In this document: piece after piece, positions 18,101-25,719 of the stretch
How positions within the stretch are numbered: position 1 is the stretch's first letter
How the letters are laid out: each line of letters begins with the position of its first letter
Assembly: GCA_023264815.1 (NCBI GenBank)
Contig: JAHFUZ010000005.1
Location: forward strand, 129,842-186,598
DNA length: 56,757 nt
DNA from: Arthrobacter sp.
GTDB lineage: Bacteria > Actinomycetota > Actinomycetes > Actinomycetales > Micrococcaceae
Reading direction: 5' to 3'
The notes under the pieces: model-generated
What the model was told of the DNA's origin: nothing
What the model saw: the letters and a program-made list of their open reading frames with translations, nothing else
Databases searched by the model: none
Made by a program: the position numbers and the translations under genes

Positions 18101-20447
18101 TCTCGCCGAAATCGATCCAGTTGGTGTAGGGCTGCAGCTGGCCGTCGTTGGTGGCGGCGTGGAGCTCCCGGCGGAGGTTGTTCAGTGTCGGGATGCCTTC
18201 GGACCGGGCCCTGGTCATGTTGATCGTGGCCAGGTCAAGCGGCAGGCCCAACAGGTTGTTCCGGAGCGTGTCCGTGACGAACTCGTCGAGTTCGTTGCCC
18301 ACTTGGTCGGACATACCCATGATGATGCTGCCGGCTGCTTCCTCGGAAGTCAGCGGGCCAGCGGGTCCGCCGTCCGTGTAAGCCGGCGGGTTGAGGAACC
18401 CCTCGAGCAGCGAGATGTCGTTCTCGCTTCCGCGGACGTCATCGGAGGTGCCGAACACAGCGTCCGGGCCGGGCTGGTCCTCGTTGCGGCGGGAGATGGT
18501 CTCCGTCAGCATCGAGTGGCCGAAGCGGTACACGGCATGGGCGAACTCCGCCTTGACCGCCGGGTTGAGCTCGGTCTGGGTGAAGGCGAACGGCTGGAAC
18601 GGATTGATCGCGGGCTGCACCTTGCGGGCAAACTCCTCAAAGACCAGGTGCTGATACTCCATTTCCGTGATGAACCGTGCCGCCTGGAAGAGTCGTTCAC
18701 CGTTCCACCCGTCAGCACCTGCGGCCAGCTGCCACTCCTGGAGCGCAGCAGTGCCGCTCGCCGTCGTGTCGCCGGTCAGCACATTCTTGATGTCGCCCAC
18801 CAGGCGGTCGTGCTCGGAGTGGAAGATCTGGTGGATGGCGGTCAGCCCGATGTTTTCGTTGACGCGGCCGTCGCCGGCGATGAAGTGCGCGTTGAGCATT
18901 TCATCGTCGTACGTTCCCGCCGGCTGGTTGGCGAAGTCGGAGGACGCAACGTTATCGCTGTCAGGGACCGGGGCCACCGGGGGTGTGCCGGGGTTCCGGT
19001 CGGTGTCCACCGGAGTGGGATCCGCGTTGTGGGCGATGTCCGTCAGGAACGGTGTGTTGAAGTACAGCACGTTGTCCGGGACCGGGACGGGGCTGGCGAT
19101 ATTGCCTTCCACCATCCCGGTGGTGGTCACGTACTGCGGCAGTCCGTTGGGGCCGGGGATGAACTTTCCGTAGGGGTCCACCGCGAGCATGGGGACGTTG
19201 GTTGCGTCGGCGTCCTCCAGCCGGAGGCCCAGCAGCGTTGCCGCCTGCGCCTTAGTGGTGGCCCAGGTGGCCATACCGCCGGCGGTGGGACCTGCCGGAC
19301 CGCCCAGCAGCTTGCCGGTTGATACCGGTTTGCCGGCGTTGTTGTTGACGTATTCGCGGAGGAATACCTGGTGTGAGGGGTGGGAGGTGTAGGTCTGGCT
19401 TTGGTCAACCCAGGGCGAGTCCGTGTTCAGGGCGTCCTGAATGTCGTCCTCGGTGCCCAGGATGCCGTCCGCGCCCGGCTGGTTCTGGCCGCGGGTCAGC
19501 ACCATGAAGCGCAGGTTCGGGCTCAGGTCGTCGCCATTGCCCAGGATGTGGTCGGGACCTGCAATCAGCGGATCGTCGGCCTTCAGCGGCATGAACACCG
19601 TGCCTCCGCCCTTGACGGTCTGATCCACGCCGTGGTCGAAGAACTGTCCGAACAGCGTGAACATCGAGTTGTACGGTGGCGAAAGGCCCACGTCGGTGGT
19701 CACGTTCGGTATGAACAAGGTCTGGTGGGAGGGAACGCAGCCAGCCGGGATGCCGGCAGCGTCCGGGGTGGGATCCACGGTGCACGGCACCACGCCCTCG
19801 GCACCCTGGGTCCTGACCGGGTTCCCTGCCGCGGCCACGGCGGCGGGGTTGGTGGAAGTCTGGTCAACCACCAGGTTGCTGATCACACGGGGCTGGGAAT
19901 CGAAAACGACGCCGGACTTCTGCTCGTAGCTCGTAGGCGCTGGCGGTCCTCCGAGCGATCCGGACTCCGCGGGGCGGAATGACTTGGAGCCCAGCCGCGG
20001 GAAGATCTGGTCGGCTGCGCCGAAGGTTTCCTGGCCGGGCACGAGGTTGTTGCAGGAACCGTCCACCGTGCGCAGCCCCTTGGAGACGAGGGGGCTTGGG
20101 ATCTGGTTGGGGCCGGTGCCGACCATGGTGTCACACGGATGTTCCGGCGAGCGGGTTGCAGCGTGGGCCTCAGCGATCTTGATCTGCTGCAGGATGAACG
20201 CCAGGTCGGCAGGGCTCACCGTGAACCCCTGGCCAACGGGAGCCGTCACCGCGTTGGCTGCGACGAAAGGAAGCCCCATGCCAAGGGGCATGATGATAGC
20301 CGCGATGGCTGCCACCCACCGGATCCGGGCCGGACGGGCCACGGCGTGCCTGGCATGTCCGGCTGCGAAGGGTCTGCGTTCACGGCGTGGGGTTGGGGGC
20401 GTTTTGTCGTCGGCCGCGCCCGCGGGCACCCAGCTAAAAGGTCTCAT
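15141..20447 (-). CDS. Giant secreted animal-type heme peroxidase with RTX-like Ca repeats and three FN3 domains
   Basis: 1768 residues. N-terminus: a long basic start then a hydrophobic export segment (VAAIAAIIMPLGMGLPFVA). A peroxidase domain of the myeloperoxidase/peroxinectin superfamily spans about 255-990, with the distal-His motif LFGQFFDHGVDQT near 271 and the proximal-His motif YRFGHSM near 642. Asp-rich inserts of the form GPDHILGNGDD and GADGILGTEDD look like Ca sites. About 1010-1200 holds hemolysin-type nonapeptide repeats (GGNDNDTFWGGLGNDIIQGG and following). FN3 domains occupy about 1471-1768. Family members oxidise halides or aromatics outside the cell. Divergent from a SARP regulator, which may control it. 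Confidence 0.88.
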   Translation of the reverse strand: MRPFSWVPAGAADDKTPPTPRRERRPFAAGHARHAVARPARIRWVAAIAAIIMPLGMGLPFVAANAVTAPVGQGFTVSPADLAFILQQIKIAEAHAATRSPEHPCDTMVGTGPNQIPSPLVSKGLRTVDGSCNNLVPGQETFGAADQIFPRLGSKSFRPAESGSLGGPPAPTSYEQKSGVVFDSQPRVISNLVVDQTSTNPAAVAAAGNPVRTQGAEGVVPCTVDPTPDAAGIPAGCVPSHQTLFIPNVTTDVGLSPPYNSMFTLFGQFFDHGVDQTVKGGGTVFMPLKADDPLIAGPDHILGNGDDLSPNLRFMVLTRGQNQPGADGILGTEDDIQDALNTDSPWVDQSQTYTSHPSHQVFLREYVNNNAGKPVSTGKLLGGPAGPTAGGMATWATTKAQAATLLGLRLEDADATNVPMLAVDPYGKFIPGPNGLPQYVTTTGMVEGNIASPVPVPDNVLYFNTPFLTDIAHNADPTPVDTDRNPGTPPVAPVPDSDNVASSDFANQPAGTYDDEMLNAHFIAGDGRVNENIGLTAIHQIFHSEHDRLVGDIKNVLTGDTTASGTAALQEWQLAAGADGWNGERLFQAARFITEMEYQHLVFEEFARKVQPAINPFQPFAFTQTELNPAVKAEFAHAVYRFGHSMLTETISRRNEDQPGPDAVFGTSDDVRGSENDISLLEGFLNPPAYTDGGPAGPLTSEEAAGSIIMGMSDQVGNELDEFVTDTLRNNLLGLPLDLATINMTRARSEGIPTLNNLRRELHAATNDGQLQPYTNWIDFGENLKHPESLINFVAAYGQHPTILTDAGPDAALGTADDGPATLDSRRTAARKIISPDILAGEVGPSDAAAFMNSTGAWANDGTRSITGLDTVDLWVGGLAERTNLFGGLLGSTFNFVFENQLTDLQNGDRLYYLARTPGMNLRAQLEGNSFAEMMMRNTNVHTLKADSFATADCKFELKNLAGTPEGFTASGNTVADDPASECNEQALLIRMPDGTIKYRASNTVDPAGINGQSVYNGTAGVDRMYGGNDNDTFWGGLGNDIIQGGDGADVALGGEGDDIITDLAGDDVPKGGPGNDAIDAGPGLDIIMGGDGKDFSNGGANINETFAGAGDDFIIAGQGEDAVFGDSGDDWEEGGDQPDLLQGDSGNLFFLDDSQKPGHDILIGQGGDDDYDMEGGDDVGLAGPGIEKVAGASGYDWEIGLQDPQAQDADLNLPIPPLGILQVGVRDKFNEVEALSGANLDDILRGDDVVPSAVGGAGFIGCDVLDQAGLDRIAGLDPLVPALSTPADTVIAASASKSCPLLVPGSNVWGDGNILLGGGGSDLIEGRGADDIIDGDRYFSVRLSVRTDANNPASEIGSAAGMTTQYLRDGAGNLTGPTLQEAVFAGTVNPGNIVAVREILTGTGGIDTAVFSGPLSNYTIVATPATDTELAKVTVTQTGADVAGQRASDGIDTLRNIERLQFTDQVVTLAVPDAPVIGPATAGNSSATVTFTAPAANGSSPITGFEVVVNTGGAAVPTVTGIAATATSATVTGLTNGTSYTFQVRAVNQFGAGPLSAESNAVTPAPTVPDAPTGVTATAGVASATVAWTAPVNDGGSPITGSQIDVRMGTAVVRTVTFADPATSQVVTGLESGIQYTFVVRAVNAVGASADSAPSNAVNTPTVPGAPVIGTARQGANRGAVTAIANWTPPAADGGSPITGYKVTALRMSSAAANATVVSRTESAVLPATARSLEMTLTNNNYRFIVVAINAVGTSPESARSNSVVAR

Positions 20448-20595
20448 GACATGCCTGCCGTTAGGAGGAATGGAATGAGGTCATGGTGAACCGGATACCT
20501 CGGAAAAACCTTGATGATCCTTGGTCTGCCGGCGGCATCGTGCGTGCCTGCGGGTCACGGATGTGACACCACACTGTCAAGGTGCACGAGGAAGG

Positions 20596-20659
20596 CAGGT
20601 AGTCCCCCTAACCCCCATTAGGTGGTGGCAGGTAGCCCCTAATGGGGTCAAACAGGTAG
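20596..20659 (+). promoter_or_regulatory. Three direct repeats CAGGTAG in front of the SARP gene
   Basis: CAGGTAG occurs at 20596-20602, 20629-20635 and 20653-20659, each followed by a C-rich tract (TCCCCCTAA, CCCCTAAT, CGCCTACT). Copies 1 and 2 are 33 bp apart, about three helical turns; 2 and 3 are 24 bp apart. CCCATTAGG and CCTAATGGG form a dyad between them. SARP regulators typically bind heptameric direct repeats, so this is a candidate site for the adjacent regulator. Confidence 0.55.
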
Positions 20660-20731
20660 CGCCTACTCGTGCGCAGGTTCGTCCGAAAAGCAACACTGGA
20701 TCAAAATTCGTACTTGATTTACGGGGCTACC

Positions 20732-21964
20732 ATGAATGCATTGGATCTGGCACTCTCCGAACATACGATGCCAACGGACTACACCGGGCCCGGCCCCGGC
20801 CGGATCGATGCGAAGATTATCGGTCCGCTTCTGATCCGGCACGGAGAAACAGTCCTCGGATACGGGGAACTGGGTGGCCCGAAGCCCCGCCAAATTCTCG
20901 AACTCCTTTTGCTCAATCTGGGCCTCCCCATTTCCAAGAACCGCCTGATCGACATCCTTTGGGCCGGGCAGGCCCCGCCCGAGGCTCTCCCCACCCTGGA
21001 AAGCTACGTCAGCGTGCTCCGGCGCCATCTGCAGCCCGGAAGGGGCAAGGACGGCCCTGTGCGGACGGTCACCGGCGGCTACATGCTGGACAGGTCTCTG
21101 GTTGATCTGGACCTGGACCGCTTCGAGACCCTGGTTCGCCGGGCCGAGACTGCGGTGCCGCAGCACGCACTCGAACTGCTTCAGGAAGCGCTGGATCTGG
21201 CTTCTGCTCCGCTGCTGGGTGATGAGCTGGTGCCATCCTGGGCCGAAGCCGAGCGGACCCGGCACGCCGCCCGCGTTTTCCATGCCCGGATCCTGGCGGC
21301 GGAGACAGCCCTGGCTTTGGACATGTCCCAACGTGCCACTATCTGGGCACGGCAGGCCGTGACGGATGATCCCCTCAGCGAGCAGGCCTGGACGGCACTG
21401 GTTCGGGGGCTGGAAAAGATTGGCAAGCCCACAGAAGCACTGAGGGCCTTTGAGCAATGCAGGCGGATCATGGACCGCGAGATGGGCTGCGCTCCGGGTC
21501 CTGCCCTACGGACTATCTACGCCCGGCTGCTGGAGACCACGGCCGACCTCCCCCCGCACATGGCCCAGCCCCCTGCGGACTCGCCGGAGATCCGCGTCAT
21601 GATCATCAACCGGCACCGGACCATCACGGAACTGATGGCTTGTGTTTTGGACCGCGAACCGGAACTGCACTATGTAGGTGCCGCCGACTCGGGTCAATCG
21701 GGCGTTGACCTGGTCCCCGAGCTTGCGCCCGACGTTGTCATTCTTGACGACCGTCTCCGCGACGGCGACGGAATTGCTGCGGCGTCGCGCATACTTGCTG
21801 TTGCCCCCCGCACCCGAATTGTCATGCTGGCGGGGGCACCGACGCCGGAGGCACAGCGGCAGGCAACAGCCGCAGGCATCAGCGCGCTGCTGCCCAAGGA
21901 AGGTTCGCTGGCCGTGCTGTTGGACGCCGTCCGGCGCAAGACCGATGAGGCTGCCGCCCGTTGA
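20732..21964 (+). CDS. SARP-type transcriptional activator with C-terminal pseudo-receiver domain
   Basis: 410 residues. An OmpR-like winged helix (about 25-110, with RQILELLLLNLGLPISKNRLIDILW) and a bacterial transcriptional activation domain (about 115-260) make the SARP core. The C-terminus (about 290-405) is a response-regulator receiver fold: VVILDD keeps the phospho-acceptor Asp and LLPKEG the Lys, but the usual acidic pair on strand 1 is replaced (VMIINRHRTI) and the Thr/Ser position is Ala (IVMLAG). Phosphorylation is therefore doubtful. The ATG at 20732 is used; an upstream GTG at 20669 is possible. Divergent from the peroxidase gene with CAGGTAG repeats between. Confidence 0.85.
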   Translation: MNALDLALSEHTMPTDYTGPGPGRIDAKIIGPLLIRHGETVLGYGELGGPKPRQILELLLLNLGLPISKNRLIDILWAGQAPPEALPTLESYVSVLRRHLQPGRGKDGPVRTVTGGYMLDRSLVDLDLDRFETLVRRAETAVPQHALELLQEALDLASAPLLGDELVPSWAEAERTRHAARVFHARILAAETALALDMSQRATIWARQAVTDDPLSEQAWTALVRGLEKIGKPTEALRAFEQCRRIMDREMGCAPGPALRTIYARLLETTADLPPHMAQPPADSPEIRVMIINRHRTITELMACVLDREPELHYVGAADSGQSGVDLVPELAPDVVILDDRLRDGDGIAAASRILAVAPRTRIVMLAGAPTPEAQRQATAAGISALLPKEGSLAVLLDAVRRKTDEAAAR

Positions 21965-21996
21965 TCCCCAGGCATCCGCCGTCCCGGGGTCAGAAA

Positions 21997-22090
21997 CCGC
22001 ATTAAGTGAGAGAGCGTTGACCAAAAACCCACATCGAGTGAGAGAGGGTTCCTGGGGGTGGCGGTGGGTTCCTGGGGGGCGGCGGTGGGG
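21997..22090. repeat. GAGAGAGCGTT family repeat, copy 2, and a 21-bp tandem duplication
   Basis: CCGCATTAAGTGAGAGAGCG at 21997-22016 matches the outer arm of the repeat at 9948-10061; after TTGACCAAAAACCC a diverged unit ACATCGAGTGAGAGAGGGTT follows. Next come two tandem units starting TTCCTGGGGG (22049-22068 and 22069-22090). The element lies between the 3' ends of the SARP gene and menC. Confidence 0.7.
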
Positions 22091-23131
22091 TCAGGGGGCG
22101 AGGGTGGCGTGCACGCGGCGGAGGCGGTCCAGCCACCAGTCGCGGCGTTCAGCGGACGCCGCATACCGCGAAAGCAGCCCGGCGTCGGCGGACACTTCGC
22201 GCAGGCGGATGGCGCCGTCGTCGGCCACCAGCGGATCCAGGGTGATGTCCGCGGCGAACAGGGACACCGTCCCCAGCCCGCACGCGTAGGGCAACTCCGG
22301 CAAGGAAGCAGCCAGGGCCAGCCCGGCGCGGATCCCCACCGAGGTGTCCAGCGCGGAGCTGACGACGGCGGGCAGCCCGGCCTGTGCCACGATGTCCAGC
22401 GCGCGCCGCACTCCTCCGAGCGGCGCCACCTTGACCACCAGCAGGTCGGCTGCGCCGGCCCGGGCCACCCGCAGGGGGTCCGATTCCTTGCGGACGCTCT
22501 CGTCGGCCGCGATCAGCACCGGAGTCCCGGCAGCCCGCAGACGCGAGCGCACCTCGGCGAGCCCTTCGATGCTGGGCACCGGCTGTTCGGCGTATTCGAG
22601 CCCGACGGCGGCGAGCCGGGTGAGTGCGGACACCGCCGTGGGCACGTCCCAGCCGCCGTTCGCGTCCACCCGGAGGGCTGCGTCCGGCAGCAACGACCGG
22701 ACGGCGGCAACCCGGGAGGCGTCGTCGTCGAGCGTCTGGCCGCGCTCCGCCACCTTGATCTTGACGGCGTCCACGCGGCCGAACCGGGCCAGGACCTCCG
22801 GAACCCGGCCGGCAGGGACGGCAGGAACCGTGGCGTTGACCGGGATCTCGGAGCGCAACGCGGCGGGGAATCCCTGCCAGCCGGCCTCGATCGCCGCGGC
22901 GAGCCACCGGGAGGCCTCGGCATCCCCGTATTCGGGGAACGGGCAGAACTCGCCCCAGCCGAGGGGGCCGCGCAGCAGCAGGGTTTCGCGTTCCATGATG
23001 CCCCGGAACTTCACCCGCATGGGCAGGCTCACCACGTGCGCGGAGGCCAGCAGCTCATCCAGCGCCGGCAGGAAGAACGGCACAACGGACGGCACGTCGT
23101 CCGGCACGGGGGCCGGGTCCGGGGAAGTCAT
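22091..23131 (-). CDS. menC: o-Succinylbenzoate synthase MenC
   Basis: Enolase-superfamily dehydratase of 346 residues making o-succinylbenzoate from the product of MenD/MenH. Actinobacterial short form. The family blocks VNATVPAVPA, the catalytic KIKVAE (Lys of KxK), RVDANGGWD with the first metal Asp, EQPV (second metal ligand), AADESV (third ligand) and VVKVAPLGG with the second catalytic Lys can all be followed. The frame is open upstream through the Hpt gene in another frame; the ATG at 23131 begins the recognisable protein. Confidence 0.92.
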   Translation of the reverse strand: MTSPDPAPVPDDVPSVVPFFLPALDELLASAHVVSLPMRVKFRGIMERETLLLRGPLGWGEFCPFPEYGDAEASRWLAAAIEAGWQGFPAALRSEIPVNATVPAVPAGRVPEVLARFGRVDAVKIKVAERGQTLDDDASRVAAVRSLLPDAALRVDANGGWDVPTAVSALTRLAAVGLEYAEQPVPSIEGLAEVRSRLRAAGTPVLIAADESVRKESDPLRVARAGAADLLVVKVAPLGGVRRALDIVAQAGLPAVVSSALDTSVGIRAGLALAASLPELPYACGLGTVSLFAADITLDPLVADDGAIRLREVSADAGLLSRYAASAERRDWWLDRLRRVHATLAP

Positions 23132-23174
23132 GCGTTTACTGTACAAGCGCCCGCTGACAGCGCCTTCTCCGGTC

Positions 23175-23573
23175 CTACCGGTGCAGGTATTTGTGGAGCA
23201 GGTCCGCGGTCTGCTGGCTGCATTTGATGATCGGCTTGAGGTTGGTGGCGGCCAGGCGTGGCAGCACGTTTCCGGGGTCGGCGTGGCGGGTGTCGATCCG
23301 GACGGACCGTTCGAGGTCCAGGGCCAGATCGGAGAGGCGTTCGGCGCCCACCATCTGGCTTGCCGTTTTGAGGCTGAGGAGGGCATCCAGCGTGCCGTTC
23401 TTGTCCCCGGTGGTCAGGGCGGCGCGCAGTTTTTCGGTCCGGACGGGAAGCTGGTCAATGAAGTTCCGGACAAAGACCTGCCACACCTCTTCGTCATCGT
23501 CCACTTCCTCACGCAGCCGGTCCAACGCGCCCTGGTTGAGGAGGGGAAGGGGATGGCCGTCGTCCGCCGTCAT
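23175..23573 (-). CDS. Degenerate Hpt-domain protein lacking the phospho-histidine
   Basis: 132 residues resembling a histidine phosphotransfer domain: an acidic helical start (LDRLREEVDDDEEVWQVFVRNFIDQLP), then the four-helix core. The active-site signature normally reads HxLKG/S; here it is LLSLKTASQMVGAERL, with Leu at the His position, so it cannot carry phosphate in the usual way. Its ATG overlaps the stop of the GAF-ANTAR gene by 4 bases (ATGA), so the two are translationally coupled. It may be a protein-interaction partner of the antiterminator rather than a phosphorelay step. Confidence 0.7.
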   Translation of the reverse strand: MTADDGHPLPLLNQGALDRLREEVDDDEEVWQVFVRNFIDQLPVRTEKLRAALTTGDKNGTLDALLSLKTASQMVGAERLSDLALDLERSVRIDTRHADPGNVLPRLAATNLKPIIKCSQQTADLLHKYLHR

Positions 23574-24448
23574 GTCGCGAAGTGGGTGGCGGGCGCTCCG
23601 CCTGGCAGATCCTCAAGGAGGGATTCGGCAACCACGCGGACCTTGACGTTCCTGTTGCTGGCGGCCTTGGCGATGATGTTAAAGGCTTCCTGGTACGAGC
23701 ACCGGTTCTGGCCCATGATGACCCCGCACGCCACATCGATCGAGGTCCGGCCCTCCATGGCGGTCCGCAGGTGACCGGCGGCGGCCAGGGCCACCCTGAC
23801 ATCGGATGCCAGCACAAAACTGCTGGCCGCAACCTTGCAGAAGAGTACGACGTCGGCAAGCACCGCCGGGGCGAAAGCGTCAGGTTCTTCCGCCATCAGG
23901 GTTAGCGCCGCGGGGCACTCCGGCTCCAGATCGAGGGGCACGGAGACCAGCGAACGGTAGCCGGCGTCCCGGAGCGGAGCCCTGAATCCGGGCCACCGCG
24001 AATCCCAGGAAAAGTCGTTGACAATGACGGCGAGCTTTCCGCCGAGGGCCTGCGAGACGGGCCCGTTCGCACTGCTGCGGTCCCAGCGGGCAAGGTCCAC
24101 GGCAGCGTCGCTGGTTCCGGCCGTCAGCGGCGTTTGCCCCGCGCGGGAGATGGCTACGGCGCACTGCAGCGTGCAGCCGGCCCGTTCCGAGAGGACCGCA
24201 GCGGCGGCAGCCGCCATGAGGCTGAGGGAGTCCTCCTCTTTGTCGGCGCGGAAGTCCAGCAGGGCGCCGCCGGGACACAGGGCCCAGGCTTCGATCGCGG
24301 AAACCTCGTGGTGGTGCCGCGGCACCATCGCGGGCACATCTGCAGCCACGGTGTGCAGGGCCGGCGACTGGCCGCGGAACTGCACTGTACTACCGCCTCC
24401 ATCACCGGCCCCCGTATGGTGGCCTGTTTCGCGCGCGCGTAACTTCAT
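23570..24448 (-). CDS. GAF-ANTAR transcription antiterminator
   Basis: 292 residues. A GAF sensor domain (about 40-210) is followed by an RNA-binding ANTAR domain (about 225-285) with the typical motif RTSIDVACGVIMGQNRCSYQEAFNIIAKAASNRNVKV, here split as IDVACGVIMGQNRCS and EAFNIIAKAASNRN. ANTAR proteins bind paired hairpins in nascent RNA and prevent termination. The ATG at 24448 follows GGGGATCAGG. Coupled to the degenerate Hpt gene. The ligand of the GAF domain and the RNA targets are unknown. Confidence 0.88.
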   Translation of the reverse strand: MKLRARETGHHTGAGDGGGSTVQFRGQSPALHTVAADVPAMVPRHHHEVSAIEAWALCPGGALLDFRADKEEDSLSLMAAAAAAVLSERAGCTLQCAVAISRAGQTPLTAGTSDAAVDLARWDRSSANGPVSQALGGKLAVIVNDFSWDSRWPGFRAPLRDAGYRSLVSVPLDLEPECPAALTLMAEEPDAFAPAVLADVVLFCKVAASSFVLASDVRVALAAAGHLRTAMEGRTSIDVACGVIMGQNRCSYQEAFNIIAKAASNRNVKVRVVAESLLEDLPGGAPATHFAT

Positions 24449-24589
24449 GACCTGATCCCCAAAAAGTCGATGTGCCCATGGATGTCCAGCAGGATTCACT
24501 TCTGACGCTAGGGGGCGGTGGCAGGGGAAGGCACGAGTAGTTTGTACTCGACTTTCAGGCGGCCAACACTAGGAATTGTCCGGCCGGAG
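24449..24589. other. Intergenic gap upstream of the GAF-ANTAR gene
   Basis: A stretch of 141 bases. It holds a small hairpin CGAGTA-GTTTG-TACTCG (24534-24550), which could end the corA transcript weakly. No clear promoter was recognised. Confidence 0.35.
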
Positions 24590-25606
24590 CTAGATCCACT
24601 TGTTGTGCTTGAAGGCCAGATACAGGCCCAGGCCCATCACCACCATCAGGCTCAGGGCAAAGGGGTAGCCGAACAGCCAGTTCAGCTCGGGCATGTCCCG
24701 GAAGTTCATTCCGTAGATCGAGGCCACCAGCGTGGGTGCGAACAGGATGGCCGCCCAGGACGAGATCCGTTTGACCTGCTCGTTCTGGGCGAAGCTGGAT
24801 TCTGTGAGCTTGCGCATCTCGTCGTTCTGGCGCTGGGCCACGAGGGCGGCGTTGACGGCCAGGGCGTTCTGCAGCAGCGCGCGGAAGGACGCCACGCGTT
24901 CGTTGAGCCGGATGATGTGGTCCAGCACATCGCGGTAGTGTTCCTGCAGTTCCGTCCCGGGCACCCGCTCCGGCGCCCCGGCCATGAGTGCCTGCAGGAT
25001 TCCCACCAGCGGACTGGTGGCCCGCTGGAACGTGATGACCTGCCGGGACAGCTCGTAAATCCGCCGGGACACATCCGGATCGGCGCCGAAGAGGTCGTCT
25101 TCAATCTCGTCCACATCGTTTTCCAGGCCGGCGGCCACGGGTTCGTACTCATCCACCACCTGGTCCAGGATGGCGTAGAGCACCGCATCCGGGCCGAGGG
25201 CAAGGAATTCCGGCATGGCCTCCATCCGGCGCCGCACCCTGGCCAGGTCCGGGGATTCGGCACGGCGGACGGTGATCACGTAGTCGGCACCGACAAAGAC
25301 GTGGATCTCGCCGAAGTCCACCCTCTCCTCATCGTCCAGGTAGCGGGCGGGGCGCAGCACCAGGAACACGCATTCGCCGTAGTGCTCCAGTTTGGCCCTC
25401 TGGTGCCCGGCCAGGGCGTCCTCCACGGCCAGCTGGTTGAGGTCGAATTCCTCGGCCACGGAGCGGAGTTCCGCGGGGTCCGGCCGGTAGAGGCCGATCC
25501 ACGCCATACCCTCGCGCTGCCTCAGCACGAAGTACGTCTCGTCCAGGTCTTCGGGGTCAGCGGTCCGGATGCCATCCACGTACACCGCGTTGTCGATGAT
25601 GGTCAT
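24590..25606 (-). CDS. CorA-family magnesium/cobalt transporter
   Basis: 338 residues with a large cytoplasmic N-terminal domain and two C-terminal membrane helices. The signature YGMNF lies near residue 299 between the end of the long stalk helix and the first membrane helix, and the protein ends in basic residues (KHNKWI) as usual. Pentameric Mg channel by family knowledge. The ATG at 25606 begins MTIIDNAVYVDG; the longer open frame upstream is not conserved in character. Confidence 0.92.
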   Translation of the reverse strand: MTIIDNAVYVDGIRTADPEDLDETYFVLRQREGMAWIGLYRPDPAELRSVAEEFDLNQLAVEDALAGHQRAKLEHYGECVFLVLRPARYLDDEERVDFGEIHVFVGADYVITVRRAESPDLARVRRRMEAMPEFLALGPDAVLYAILDQVVDEYEPVAAGLENDVDEIEDDLFGADPDVSRRIYELSRQVITFQRATSPLVGILQALMAGAPERVPGTELQEHYRDVLDHIIRLNERVASFRALLQNALAVNAALVAQRQNDEMRKLTESSFAQNEQVKRISSWAAILFAPTLVASIYGMNFRDMPELNWLFGYPFALSLMVVMGLGLYLAFKHNKWI

Positions 25607-25719
25607 GGCTGTGACGTTAGACCTTCCAGGGCCTGCCGCCAATGGGACCTTCCAATGGTTGGCCTCCTGGGCCTGACGCATTCGGGCACACACCGCGGCG
25701 GTGGCATACACTCCACGGT

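Noticed and set aside
24534..24550. Hairpin as an ANTAR RNA target upstream of the GAF-ANTAR gene
   Set aside because: Only one 6-bp stem with a 5-base loop; ANTAR targets need two hexaloop hairpins.
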